NCBI RefSeq assembly: GCF_022808775.1
Contig: NZ_JAKZLA010000001.1
Span: 607,541-671,540, forward strand
Length of the DNA stretch: 64,000 bases
Source: Geothrix terrae
GTDB taxonomy: Bacteria > Acidobacteriota > Holophagae > Holophagales > Holophagaceae
Reading direction: 5' to 3'
Shown here: positions 35,070-43,649 of the stretch, piece by piece
Layout of the letters: each line of letters begins with the position of its first letter
Numbering within the stretch: position 1 is the stretch's first letter
Program-made: the position numbers and the translations under genes
Notes under the pieces: generated by a model
The model's input: the letters and a program-made list of their open reading frames with translations, nothing else
What the model was told of the DNA's origin: nothing
Databases searched by the model: none

Positions 35070-36563
35070 CTACAACCGGTTGAACCGGCCCCAATGCTTC
35101 CAGGCGTCGGGTTTCCCGTCGGCGCAGGCGGCGGGCTGGGCGGCGCGGCGTTGCTCGGTTTCCAGTTCCTGGAGCAGGGCGGCCGCCACGGCGAACTTCA
35201 GGTCGGGCCCCTGCCCCTTCCGCTTCCAGAAGGGCTTGTCGAGCATCCCGGTGTGCAGCGCACCCTGCCGGAACGGCTCGTGCTCCATGAGGGTCTCGTG
35301 GAAGGCGATGTTGTGGCGGATGCCGCCGATGCGGTACTCGCCCAGGGCCGCCCGCATGCGCTCGATGGCCTCCAGGCGCGTCGGACCCCAGGTGCTCAGC
35401 TTGCTGATCATGGGGTCGTAGAACATGGGCACCTCGGCCCCCTCGTAGACGCCCCCGTCGTCGCGCACATTGCGCCCGCTGGGGGTGCGCAGGAAGGTGA
35501 TCCTCCCGGGGCTCGGCATGAAGTTCTTGTCCGGGTCCTCCGCATAGACGCGGCACTCGATGGCCCACCCGTTCAGCGGGATCTCCTCCTGGGTCATGGG
35601 AAGCCTCTCACCCCGGGCCACGAGAATCTGCCACTTCACCAGGTCCAGGCCGGTGATCCATTCGGTGACGGGATGCTCCACCTGGAGGCGGGTGTTCATC
35701 TCCAGGAAGTAGAAGTTGCGGTCGGCGTCCGCCAGGAACTCCACGGTGCCGGCGCCCACATAGTTCACGGCCCGGGCCACCTTGAGGGCCGCCTCGCCCA
35801 TGGCCTTGCGCATATCCGGCGTCACATGGGGGCTGGGCGCCTCCTCGATGACCTTCTGGTGGCGGCGCTGCACGGAGCACTCGCGCTCGTGCAGGTAGAC
35901 ATGGTTGCCGTGCTTGTCGGAGAAGACCTGGATCTCGATGTGGCGGGGCTGGACGATGGCCTTCTCCACGTACACGCTGTCGTCGCCGAAGCTGGACAGA
36001 GCCTCGCCCCGGGCCCGGGCCAGGGAGCTGGCGAACTCCTCGGGCTTGTGGACCAGGCGCATGCCCTTGCCGCCGCCGCCCATGGCGGCCTTGAGCATCA
36101 CGGGGAAGCCGATCTTCTGGGCCGCGACGAGCAGCTCCTCGTCCGCCATGGTCTCCTGGATGCCCGGCACCACGGGACAGCCCGCGGCGATGGCCACCTC
36201 GCGGGCGGCCGTCTTGGAGCCCATGCTCACGATGCACTCGGGACGGGGCCCGATGAACGTGATGCCGGCGGCCTCGAAGGCCCGCGCAGCCTCGGCGTTC
36301 TCGGACAGGAAGCCGTAGCCCGGATGCACTGCGTCGGCTCCGCTGCGCTTGCAGACATCCAGGATCTTCTCCAGCACCAGATAGCTCTCCCGGGCCGCGG
36401 CCGGGCCGATGAAGTAGGCCTCATCCGCCATGCGGACGTGCAGGGCGCCACGGTCGGCTTCGGAATACACGGCCACCGTGGGAATCCCCATCTCGCGGCA
36501 GGTGCGGATCACACGAACTGCAATTTCCCCGCGGTTCGCAATCAGGATCTTGGTCACGGCCAT
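35070..36563 (-). CDS. accC: biotin carboxylase subunit of an acyl-CoA carboxylase
   Basis: 497 residues, ATP-grasp family. KILIANRGEIAVRVIRTCRE, the glycine-rich lid MGGGGKGMRLV, the QRRHQKVIEEAPSP block and FYFLEMNTRLQVEHPVTEW are intact. It carboxylates biotin on the neighbouring carrier with bicarbonate and ATP. It is about 50 residues longer than AccC of fatty-acid synthesis, closer to the alpha subunits of propionyl/methylcrotonyl-type carboxylases that lack the carrier part. The start overlaps a 47-codon upstream ORF that copies its first codons. Confidence 0.93.
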   Translation of the reverse strand: MAVTKILIANRGEIAVRVIRTCREMGIPTVAVYSEADRGALHVRMADEAYFIGPAAARESYLVLEKILDVCKRSGADAVHPGYGFLSENAEAARAFEAAGITFIGPRPECIVSMGSKTAAREVAIAAGCPVVPGIQETMADEELLVAAQKIGFPVMLKAAMGGGGKGMRLVHKPEEFASSLARARGEALSSFGDDSVYVEKAIVQPRHIEIQVFSDKHGNHVYLHERECSVQRRHQKVIEEAPSPHVTPDMRKAMGEAALKVARAVNYVGAGTVEFLADADRNFYFLEMNTRLQVEHPVTEWITGLDLVKWQILVARGERLPMTQEEIPLNGWAIECRVYAEDPDKNFMPSPGRITFLRTPSGRNVRDDGGVYEGAEVPMFYDPMISKLSTWGPTRLEAIERMRAALGEYRIGGIRHNIAFHETLMEHEPFRQGALHTGMLDKPFWKRKGQGPDLKFAVAAALLQELETEQRRAAQPAACADGKPDAWKHWGRFNRL

Positions 36564-36697
36564 CGGCTCAACCTCGCTTGTTGGAATCGAATCGCAGGCC
36601 TGCGCAGGGACCTGCCCCCGACCGCTCCCTCGCTCCGCTCGATCGCGGAGGGGTCAACGTCCCCGCGATTGGCGATCAGGATCTTGGTCACGGGCAT
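36554..36697 (-). pseudogene. 47-codon upstream ORF copying the start of accC
   Basis: It begins with ATG at 36697 (GAGG 9 nt upstream) and reads MPVTKILIANRGDVD, against MAVTKILIANRGEIA in accC. It then runs through the REP-like sequence and stops 10 nt inside accC (stop 36554-36556). Nucleotide differences in the shared 12 codons are mostly synonymous, so the source was a diverged homologous gene or an old copy. It is either a remnant of a carboxylase gene start or a coupled leader ORF. Confidence 0.55.
36614..36658. repeat. REP-like hairpin element, copy 2
   Basis: CCCC-GA-CCGC pairs with GCGG-A-GGGG across a loop rich in CGCTCCGCTCG. The 22 nt at 36620-36641 match 22676-22697 at 19 positions, although the stems differ. 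It lies between the copied and true starts of accC. Confidence 0.45.
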
Positions 36698-36731
36698 GGA
36701 TGGGCCTCGTCTTCGGGCATGATGGTGGGCG

Positions 36732-37175
36732 ATGCGATTCTTCAGACTAGCAAACCCGCTGCTCTCCATCACGCTCGGACTCCTGACAGTCCGGTGCGGG
36801 CGCAAGGGCGATCCCGTCCCCAGGCCCCGGGCCGCGGCCCAGGCCATGGAGGCGCGGCTGGAGGGGCTCCGGAAGATCCGGCTGGTGCTGCCTTCCACTG
36901 ACGTGAACGGCGTTCCGCTGGCAGGCGTGGAATCCCTGCGGGTGCTCTACCTGCCCCTTGGCCTGACCAAGCCCACCGCCGAAGAGGTCTTCAACCGGGG
37001 CGAGGTGGTGCTGGAGCGCCGGCGCCCGGACCTGCCAGGACCTGGCGAAGCGCTGACCATGGACCTGAAATCCCTCCACCGGCCCCCCGGTTGGATCGTG
37101 ATCGTGGCCGTACGGCTGGGTGAGGTCGCCGGCCGGCCCAGCGACGTGCTCCCCTGGATGGATCCGGCCCTCTGA
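36732..37175 (+). CDS. putative lipoprotein-like secreted protein
   Basis: 147 residues. It has an N-terminal hydrophobic signal (LLSITLGLLTV), then CGRKGDPVPRP, the short Cys-Gly-x-Lys-Gly-x-Pro motif typical of small lipoproteins such as YifL-type LptM. The residue before Cys is Arg, which is not a canonical lipobox, so lipidation is uncertain. The body (GVPLAGVESLRVLYLPLGL, RPPGWIVIVAVRLG) resembles a fibronectin-like or DUF domain; function unknown. It is convergent with coaBC and divergent from accC. Confidence 0.7.
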   Translation: MRFFRLANPLLSITLGLLTVRCGRKGDPVPRPRAAAQAMEARLEGLRKIRLVLPSTDVNGVPLAGVESLRVLYLPLGLTKPTAEEVFNRGEVVLERRRPDLPGPGEALTMDLKSLHRPPGWIVIVAVRLGEVAGRPSDVLPWMDPAL

Positions 37176-37194
37176 GGAGAGGACCGGATCACGG

Positions 37195-38403
37195 CTATTG
37201 AACGGTTCCCCGGCCCTCGATCTGGAGGCTCCACCACTGCACCACCGCCCGGGCCAAGGCATCCTTGGGCAGGGGGCCGATGGGAACCTGGGGCCCCTGG
37301 GCGGTGACGGGGGTCAGGGTGTTGGTCTGGTCACCGAAGGCGCGTCCTCCCTGAACATCGTTCACCAGCACGCCGTCCAGCTGCTTCTTCTGCAGCTTGC
37401 TCGCGGCATGGGCCAGGTGGTTCTCGCTTTCGGCGGCGAACCCTAGGATCCACTGGCCGGGCCGCCGGGCGGCCGACAGGGTGGCCAGAATGTCCGGCGT
37501 GCGGACCAGGATCAGGTTTTCAGGCCCCTCCCCTTTCTTCACCTTTTCGGGTGCGGAAGTCTCCGGGCGCTGATCCGCCACCGCTGCGGCCCCCACCAGG
37601 CCATCCGCCCTGGACCAGCGGGCCTGGCAGGCCGCCAGCATCTCCTGCGCGCTGCGGACGCGGGCCGTCTCCACCCCCCAGGGCGCCGGCAGATCGCCGC
37701 CCAGCACCAGCTGGACCTGCGCGCCCGCGTCGCGGAAGGCCCTGGCCAGTTCGATCCCCATGGCGCCAGTGCTGCGGTTGGTCAGGGTGCGCACCGGATC
37801 CAGGTCTTCGCGGGTCGGCCCGGCGGTGATGAGGACTATCTTCCCGTTCAGGCTGCGGAGCTTGGCGGCGCCGTGCATCAGGATGGCTTCCGCGATGGTG
37901 TCCACCTGGGCGAGCTTGCCCGATCCCTCCTCGCCGCAGGCCAGGAGGCCATCATCCGGGTCCACCACCGCGTGGCCGAAGGAGCGCAGCCGGGAGAGAT
38001 TGGCCTGGACGGCGGGGTGGGACCACATGCCCGTGTTCATGGCCGGGGCCCAGAGGACCGGTGCCCTCGTGGCCAGCAGCACCGTGCTGAGCAGGTCCGA
38101 GGCCAGTCCGTTGGCCGCCTTCCCGAGGATGTCAGCCGTGGCGGGCACCACTGCCACCAGATCCGCCCAGCGGGCCAGTTCGATGTGCTCGATGCTCGGA
38201 TTGGCGCGCCACTCGCCCTGGTCCGGGTTCGCCCCGTAGCAGGGCTCGCCCGTGAGGCTGCTGAGGGTCAGCGGGGTGATGAACCTGGCGCCGGCCTCGG
38301 TGAGGATGCAGCGGACCCGGTGGCCCTGGTTGGTCAGCAACCGCGCCAGATCAGCGGACTTGTAGGCGGCGATGCCGCCCGGGATGCCGAGGATGATCTG
38401 CAT
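37195..38403 (-). CDS. coaBC: CoaBC, phosphopantothenoylcysteine synthetase/decarboxylase
   Basis: A 402-residue bifunctional enzyme of coenzyme A synthesis. The N-terminal flavoprotein CoaC domain (GIPGGIAAYKSADL, APAMNTGMWSHPA, GLLACGEEGSGKL) decarboxylates 4'-phosphopantothenoylcysteine. The C-terminal CoaB domain (VLITAGPTREDLDPVR, NRSTGAMGIELA, ILGFAAESEN) forms it from phosphopantothenate and Cys. The ATG at 38403 follows GGAG. It is divergent from rpoZ, a common neighbour pair. Confidence 0.95.
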   Translation of the reverse strand: MQIILGIPGGIAAYKSADLARLLTNQGHRVRCILTEAGARFITPLTLSSLTGEPCYGANPDQGEWRANPSIEHIELARWADLVAVVPATADILGKAANGLASDLLSTVLLATRAPVLWAPAMNTGMWSHPAVQANLSRLRSFGHAVVDPDDGLLACGEEGSGKLAQVDTIAEAILMHGAAKLRSLNGKIVLITAGPTREDLDPVRTLTNRSTGAMGIELARAFRDAGAQVQLVLGGDLPAPWGVETARVRSAQEMLAACQARWSRADGLVGAAAVADQRPETSAPEKVKKGEGPENLILVRTPDILATLSAARRPGQWILGFAAESENHLAHAASKLQKKQLDGVLVNDVQGGRAFGDQTNTLTPVTAQGPQVPIGPLPKDALARAVVQWWSLQIEGRGTVQ

Positions 38404-38488
38404 CGGGGCTCCTGGAACGCTCCATGCTACTCCACGCTCGTTGATCCATGGCTCCACAGGTGTTATGCTTCCTGGTTCGGAGTGGCCC

Positions 38489-38773
38489 ATGACCCAGCGC
38501 ACCATCGTCCGTGTCCCGGAAGAAATCGGTAACAAGTACCGCTTCGTCGTCGTAGCGGGCAAGCGCTGCGACCAGCTCCAGCGCGGCGCCTTCCCCAAGG
38601 TCGAAGTGGTCGTGCCCGTGAACAAGCACGGCCAGGCCCAGGACGCGCCCAAGCTCGCCTCGTTCTGGGGCCAGGTGGCCATGGCCGAGGTCGAAGAGAA
38701 CCGCATCGCCTTCGAGGAGCCCGAGATCATCACCATCGAAGACACCACGGTGGTCCCCATCTCCGGCGAATAG
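38489..38773 (+). CDS. rpoZ: RNA polymerase omega subunit
   Basis: 94 residues. The core NKYRFVVVAGKRCDQLQRGA corresponds to the omega signature (N-K/R-F/Y-x-L-V-x-x-A-x-x-R-x-x-Q-L), followed by an acidic tail (EVEENRIAFEEPEI). Omega supports beta' folding and RNA polymerase assembly. The start is set by CGGAG upstream and family length. The adjacency to coaBC supports the call. A GC-rich hairpin follows. Confidence 0.85.
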   Translation: MTQRTIVRVPEEIGNKYRFVVVAGKRCDQLQRGAFPKVEVVVPVNKHGQAQDAPKLASFWGQVAMAEVEENRIAFEEPEIITIEDTTVVPISGE

Positions 38774-38790
38774 GCACCAGAGCTTGCGGC

Positions 38791-38817
38791 CAGGCCCCTG
38801 GGTCCCCCGGGGGCCTG
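38791..38817 (+). terminator. hairpin terminator after rpoZ
   Basis: CAGGCCCCTGGG-TCC-CCCGGGGGCCTG, a 12-bp stem with one G-T pair and a 3-nt loop, starts 17 bp after the rpoZ stop. No T-run follows. Confidence 0.6.
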
Positions 38818-38858
38818 ACCATGTACCGCTCAAATTTCCACACATGATGAAATAACCC

Positions 38859-38888
38859 TTGCCAGACCCCGGGCGTGGATCCCATGAT
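38859..38888 (+). promoter_or_regulatory. predicted promoter of the TetR-exporter operon
   Basis: TTGCCA (one mismatch to TTGACA), an 18-bp spacer, then CATGAT. The expected transcription start falls inside the palindromic operator at 38887-38904. Confidence 0.45.
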
Positions 38889-38904
38889 TCAACATTCGTT
38901 GAAT
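38887..38904. promoter_or_regulatory. TetR-type operator
   Basis: ATTCAAC-ATTC-GTTGAAT is a perfect 7-bp inverted repeat with a 4-bp centre, just upstream of the TetR start and overlapping the predicted -10/start region. Size and symmetry fit a TetR dimer site, so autorepression of the whole exporter operon is likely. Confidence 0.65.
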
Positions 38905-38913
38905 TGGACTCCC

Positions 38914-39621
38914 ATGCCCCATGCCCCTCGCCCTCGCGGACCCAAACCCATTCGGATGGACCCGGACCGGATCCTGGATGCGGCCCAGGAGGTTTTCGCC
39001 CGGGATGGCCTCCGGGCGGCCAGCCTGCGCGCCATCGCCAAGCAGGCCGGCTGCGACCCGGCCCTGATCTACTACCACTTCGACAGCAAGGAGGCCATGT
39101 TCACCGCCCTGCTGGCCCGTCGCTTCCCTCCCATCCTCCAGGAGCTCGAGGTGGTGGCGGCGGCCGATGATCCGCGCCCCACCGCCCTCAGGCTCTGGGA
39201 GGTCGTCCGGATCTACCACCGGCACCTCAAGGCCGACCCGGCGATCCGTTCCCTCATCCGGGGGGAGATCGTACGCGGCGCCGAGGGGCTCTCGGGCCTC
39301 ATCGAGGTGCGGATCCGTCCCATCGTGATGGCCATCCGGAGCATCCTCGACCAGGGCATCACGCGAGGGGACCTGCGAGCGGACCTCCATACCCTGCTGG
39401 GCACCTTCTTTCTGGCGAGGATGCACCTCGAGATCCTCGACTTGCTGCCCACCGTGCTCCCCCGCCTCATGGGGCTGCCCCATGACCAGGCCGTGGAGAC
39501 CGGTCTGCACGTCTGGTTCGACCTGTATTGGCGGGGCATCGCCCGGGATCCGCTCGCCCCCTTGCCGCCCCTGCCCGAGCTCGCGGCAGCCCCCCTCGCC
39601 ATCAAGGAGACCCGTCCATGA
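38914..39621 (+). CDS. TetR-family transcriptional regulator
   Basis: 235 residues. The N-terminal helix-turn-helix is DRILDAAQEVFARDGLRAASLRAIAKQAGCDPALIYYHFDSKEAMF, the classical TetR pattern ending YYHF; the C-terminal ligand domain is helical. I chose the ATG at 38914, because the in-frame ATG at 38875 would place the palindromic operator inside the gene. Position and layout match E. coli ybiH (cecR), which controls ybhGFSR. Its stop overlaps the next gene (ATGA). Confidence 0.92.
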   Translation: MPHAPRPRGPKPIRMDPDRILDAAQEVFARDGLRAASLRAIAKQAGCDPALIYYHFDSKEAMFTALLARRFPPILQELEVVAAADDPRPTALRLWEVVRIYHRHLKADPAIRSLIRGEIVRGAEGLSGLIEVRIRPIVMAIRSILDQGITRGDLRADLHTLLGTFFLARMHLEILDLLPTVLPRLMGLPHDQAVETGLHVWFDLYWRGIARDPLAPLPPLPELAAAPLAIKETRP

Positions 39622-40610
39622 GACCGACAGACCGGCATCTTCCCATCGCCATGATGGTTCTCCTCGGTGGAGTGGCCTTTCTGGCCACCGGCTGCGGGAA
39701 CCATCAGGCGAACCGCCTCAAGCTCTCGGGCAACATCGAAGTCATCCAGGTGGAGGCCAGCTTCCGGGTCGCCGGGAAAGTGATCGAGCGCCCCGTGGAT
39801 GAGGGCCAGGCCGTCCAGGCCGGTCAGCTCCTGGCCCGGCTCGACGCCCGGGACCTGGAACAGCAGGTGGCCATGCGCCGGGCGGACGCGGCCACGGCCA
39901 AGGCAGCCCTGGACGCCATGCTGGCCGGATCCCGCAAGGAGGAGATCGCCGCGTCCAAAGCCGCCCTGGAGCAGGCCCAGGCCGACCTCCGGAGGTTGGA
40001 GCCCGACGAGGCCCGCATCCGGGACCTCCAGCAGAAGGGCATCCTCTCGGTGCGCGACTACGAGGCCAGCCGAGCCTCCCTCGAGGCCGCCCGCGGCAAG
40101 GTCCAGCAGGCCGATCAGCAGTACACCCTCGTGCGGAAGGGCCCCCGGAAGGAGGACATCGACCAGGCCCGCGCCCGCTACGACCAGACTCAGCAGGCCC
40201 TGGCGCTGGCCCAGACCCAGCTGGGCTACGCCACCCTCACGGCTCCGAGCGCAGGGGTGATCCTCTCCAAGAACGTCGAACCCATGGAGTACGTCTCGCC
40301 GGGCACCGCCGTGGTGACCATGGCGAACCTGGGGCAGGTCTGGCTGCGCGCCTACGTGGAGGAGACGGACCTGGGCCGCGTGAAGGTGGGCCAGAAGGCG
40401 TTCGTCACGTCCGACTCCTTCCCCGGGAAGCGCTATGAGGGCCGCGTGGCCTTCATCGCCTCCGAGGCCGAGTTCACGCCCAAGACCGTCCAGACCCGCA
40501 AGGAGCGCACGAAGCTGGTCTACCGCATCAAGATCGACATCCCCAACCCGGCGATGGAGCTCAAGCCCGGCATGCCCGTGGACGCCGAGATCGCCCTGGA
40601 CGGCCGGTGA
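39618..40610 (+). CDS. HlyD/YbhG-type membrane-fusion adaptor
   Basis: 330 residues. The N-terminal signal ends at ATGC-GN, a possible lipobox, so it may be a lipoprotein. The lipoyl half motif FRVAGKVIERPVDEGQAVQAGQLLARL is followed by a long coiled-coil hairpin (residues about 75-185, rich in Ala, Gln, Glu and Arg). The second half is LGYATLTAPSAGVILSKNVEPMEYV, then a barrel (LGRVKVGQKAFVTSDSFPGK). It would connect the ABC-2 permeases below to an outer-membrane channel. Confidence 0.92.
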   Translation: MRPTDRHLPIAMMVLLGGVAFLATGCGNHQANRLKLSGNIEVIQVEASFRVAGKVIERPVDEGQAVQAGQLLARLDARDLEQQVAMRRADAATAKAALDAMLAGSRKEEIAASKAALEQAQADLRRLEPDEARIRDLQQKGILSVRDYEASRASLEAARGKVQQADQQYTLVRKGPRKEDIDQARARYDQTQQALALAQTQLGYATLTAPSAGVILSKNVEPMEYVSPGTAVVTMANLGQVWLRAYVEETDLGRVKVGQKAFVTSDSFPGKRYEGRVAFIASEAEFTPKTVQTRKERTKLVYRIKIDIPNPAMELKPGMPVDAEIALDGR

Positions 40611-41530
40611 TGGAGACCGTCCGGACCCAGGCCCTGACCCGCCGATTCGGGGAGCTCGTGGCCCTCGATCAGCTGACCCTGGCCGTGGAGGAGGGGGAGA
40701 TCTTCGGGCTCGTCGGACCAGACGGCGCGGGCAAGACCACCACCATGCGCCTGCTGACCGGGATCCTCGAGCCCAGCTCAGGCGAGGCGTGGGTCGACGG
40801 GCTGCACGCGGTCCGGGATGCAGAGGCGATCAAGGACCGCATCGGCTACATGGCCCAGCGCTTCGGCCTGTACCCCGACCTCACGGTGCAGGAGAACATC
40901 GATTTCTACGCCGATCTCTATGAAGTCCCGAAGGCCGGTCGGAGCGAACGACTCGAGCGGCTCCTGGCCTTCAGCAACCTCACACCCTTCCGGCGCCGCC
41001 TGGCGGGCAACCTCTCCGGGGGCATGAAGCAGAAGCTGGGGCTCGCCTGTGCCCTCATCCACACGCCTCGGGTCCTCTTCCTGGACGAGCCGACGAACGG
41101 CGTGGATCCCGTCTCCCGCCGGGATTTCTGGCGCATCCTCTACCAGCTCCAGCAGGAGCGGGTGACGATCTTCGTCTCCACGGCCTACCTGGACGAAGCG
41201 GAGCGCTGCAACCGGATCGGCCTGCTCCACCAAGGCCGGCTCATGGCCTGCGACACCGTGGACGGCGTGAAGGGCCTCCTGAAGGGTTCGCTCCTGGAGG
41301 TCCGCTGCGAGTCCCCCCGGCGGGCGGCGGTCCTCCTTCGCGCTGGAAAGCTCGGAAGTGTGGCCCTCTTCGGGGACCGCATCCATGTCCTGGCCGAAGA
41401 TGCGGATCGCGGACGCGCCGGCGTGGAGGCGGTCCTGCGCGCCGAGGGGCTCGCCTGCCATGGCGTGGAGGTGATCGAGCCCACCCTCGAGGACATCTTC
41501 ACCTCCGCCCTGCCCAGCGGTGCCGCATGA
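40610..41530 (+). CDS. ABC transporter ATPase (first), ABC-2 exporter
   Basis: 306 residues. Walker A is GPDGAGKTT, where Asp replaces the usual Asn/Ser; Q-loop GYMAQRFGLYPDLTV, signature NLSGGMKQKLGLACAL, Walker B LFLDEPTNGVD. It corresponds to the N-terminal half of YbhF. The start is ATG 40610, or GTG 40607 three bases earlier; both overlap the adaptor stop. The C-terminal extension of about 80 residues is common in these drug-efflux ATPases. Confidence 0.92.
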   Translation: METVRTQALTRRFGELVALDQLTLAVEEGEIFGLVGPDGAGKTTTMRLLTGILEPSSGEAWVDGLHAVRDAEAIKDRIGYMAQRFGLYPDLTVQENIDFYADLYEVPKAGRSERLERLLAFSNLTPFRRRLAGNLSGGMKQKLGLACALIHTPRVLFLDEPTNGVDPVSRRDFWRILYQLQQERVTIFVSTAYLDEAERCNRIGLLHQGRLMACDTVDGVKGLLKGSLLEVRCESPRRAAVLLRAGKLGSVALFGDRIHVLAEDADRGRAGVEAVLRAEGLACHGVEVIEPTLEDIFTSALPSGAA

Positions 41531-42501
41531 GCGCCGCGCCGGGCACGTTCGCGGTCACGCTGCGGGACCTGGAGCGGCGGTTCGGGGACTTCGTGGCCGT
41601 CAACCGCGTCAGCCTCGACGTGCGCCAGGGCGAGATCTTCGGCTTCCTGGGACCCAACGGCGCCGGCAAGTCCACCACCATCCGCATGCTCTGTGGGCTC
41701 CTGGAGCCCTCCGGCGGCCAGGGCACGGTGGCGGGTCTCGACATCCGCACCCAGCGTGAGGAGATCAAGCGCAGCATCGGCTACATGAGCCAGAAATTCA
41801 GCCTGTACGACGACCTCACGGTGGAGGAGAACATCGACTTCTTCAGCGGCATCTACCGGGTGTCTCGGGAGAAGAAAACCGAGCGGAAGGCGTGGGTCCT
41901 CGACATGGCCCACCTCCAGGAGCACCGCCGCACCCGTACGGGCCTGCTGCCGGGCGGCTGGAAGCAGCGTCTGTCCCTGGGCTGCGCCCTGCTCCACGAG
42001 CCCCGGGTGCTCTTCCTGGACGAGCCCACGTCGGGCGTGGATCCCCTGAGCCGACGGTCCTTCTGGGACCTCATCTACCAGATGGCCAGCGAGGGAGTCA
42101 CGGTCTTCGTCACCACGCACTACATGGAGGAGGCCGAATACTGCGACCGCCTCGGCCTCATCTACCGGGGCGAGCTCGTGGCCCTGGGGACGCCGGGCGA
42201 GATGAAGGGCGGCCTCATGGCCGACCAGGTGCTGCGCGTCTCCTGCGGCCGCTCCCATGAGGCCCTGGGCGTGGCCGCGGCCGTGGCGGGCGTCCGGGAC
42301 GCGGCCCTGTTCGGGCGGGACATCCACCTCATGACGGAAGACGCCGAGGCCCTCGCGCCCCGTCTCCGCCGAACCCTCGAGGAGGGCGGCTTCCAGGTGG
42401 GCGCCGTGGAACGCATCACGCCTTCTCTGGAGGACGTCTTCGTCTCCCTCATCGAGGCCCGCGATCGCGCGGACGGCGCGCAGAAGGAGTTCAAGGCATG
42501 A
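41527..42501 (+). CDS. ABC transporter ATPase (second), ABC-2 exporter
   Basis: 324 residues. Walker A GPNGAGKST, Q-loop GYMSQKFSLYDDLTV and Walker B LFLDEPTSGVD are normal, but the signature reads LLPGGWKQRLSLGCAL (P-G-G-W instead of S-G-G). The same change is known from the second half of YbhF-like proteins, so a heterodimer with one degenerate signature is likely. It overlaps both neighbours by 4 nt. Confidence 0.92.
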   Translation: MSAAPGTFAVTLRDLERRFGDFVAVNRVSLDVRQGEIFGFLGPNGAGKSTTIRMLCGLLEPSGGQGTVAGLDIRTQREEIKRSIGYMSQKFSLYDDLTVEENIDFFSGIYRVSREKKTERKAWVLDMAHLQEHRRTRTGLLPGGWKQRLSLGCALLHEPRVLFLDEPTSGVDPLSRRSFWDLIYQMASEGVTVFVTTHYMEEAEYCDRLGLIYRGELVALGTPGEMKGGLMADQVLRVSCGRSHEALGVAAAVAGVRDAALFGRDIHLMTEDAEALAPRLRRTLEEGGFQVGAVERITPSLEDVFVSLIEARDRADGAQKEFKA

Positions 42502-43640
42502 GCGGCCTCAACTTCCGCCGTCTCGGCGCCGTGGCACGCAAGGAGTTCATCCACGTCCTGCGGGATCCGCGCGCCCTGGGCATCGCCATCGTGCTGCCCA
42601 TGATCATGCTGATGATCTTCGGGTACGCCCTGACCATGGACCTGGACCGGGTTCCCCTGGCGGTCTGGGACCAGAGCCGCACGCCCCAGAGCCGGGAGCT
42701 GGTGGCCCGCTTCGAGGGGTCGCGCTACTTCTCCGTCGTGGCGCGGCCGGGCTCCTACGGGGAGGTGGAGGGCGACCTCGCCCGGGGGCGGACGATGATG
42801 GCGGTGGTGCTCCCCGTCGAGTTCGGGCGGCGGGTCGCCTCCGGCCGGAAGGTCCAGGTTCAGGTGCTGACCGACGGCAGCGACGCCAACACCACGACCC
42901 TGGCCATCTCCTACGCCGAAGCCATCGTGCGGAACTACTCCCAGGAGATCCTGGTGGAGAAGACCCAGCGCGTCACGGGCCGGCTTCCGGCCCTGCCTCT
43001 GGATCTGCGCTTCAGGGCCTGGTTCAACACGGACATGGAGTCCAGGATCTTCATCGTGCCCGGGCTCATCGCCGTGATCATGATGCTCATCGCGGCGCTC
43101 CTCACCTCGCTCACGGTGGCGCGGGAGTGGGAGACGGGCACCATGGAGCAGCTCATCTCCACGCCCCTCCGGGGGAGCGAGCTGATCCTGGGGAAGCTCG
43201 CTCCCTACTTCGCCATCGGCATGGTGGACATGCTGCTCTCCGTGCTGGCCGGGCGCTTCCTGTTCGACGTGCCCATCCGGGGCAGCCTGCTGCTCCTGTT
43301 CGCCGTTTCCGCGATCTACCTGGTGGGAGCGCTCTCCCTGGGCATCCTCATCAGCGCCAAGGCCAAGACCCAGCTCCTGGCCAGCCAATTCGCCTTCGTG
43401 GCGACCTTCCTACCGGCCTTCCTGCTCTCGGGCTTCATGTTCGACATCGGCAACATGCCCAAGGCCCTGCAGGCGGTGACCTACCTGATCCCCGCCCGCT
43501 ATTTCGTGGCCTTCCTCCGCGGCCTCTACCTCAAGGGGACCGGCCTCACGGAGCTGTGGCCCGAGTGTCTGCTGATGGTCGCCTTCGGCGCCCTGATGCT
43601 CCTCGCCGCCATCCGCAGCTTCAAGAAGCGCCTGGCCTAG
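42498..43640 (+). CDS. ABC-2 type permease (first, YbhS-like)
   Basis: 380 residues. A first helix (ALGIAIVLPMIMLMIFGYAL) is followed by a periplasmic domain of about 140 residues and five C-terminal helices, including REWETGTMEQLISTPLRGSE, the cytoplasmic coupling element of ABC-2 permeases. It pairs with the second permease for export of drugs or other small molecules. Confidence 0.92.
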   Translation: MSGLNFRRLGAVARKEFIHVLRDPRALGIAIVLPMIMLMIFGYALTMDLDRVPLAVWDQSRTPQSRELVARFEGSRYFSVVARPGSYGEVEGDLARGRTMMAVVLPVEFGRRVASGRKVQVQVLTDGSDANTTTLAISYAEAIVRNYSQEILVEKTQRVTGRLPALPLDLRFRAWFNTDMESRIFIVPGLIAVIMMLIAALLTSLTVAREWETGTMEQLISTPLRGSELILGKLAPYFAIGMVDMLLSVLAGRFLFDVPIRGSLLLLFAVSAIYLVGALSLGILISAKAKTQLLASQFAFVATFLPAFLLSGFMFDIGNMPKALQAVTYLIPARYFVAFLRGLYLKGTGLTELWPECLLMVAFGALMLLAAIRSFKKRLA

Positions 43641-43649
43641 GAATCGACC

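Noticed and set aside
35049..36722. 557-residue plus-strand open frame
   Set aside because: Antisense to the biotin carboxylase gene and without family features.
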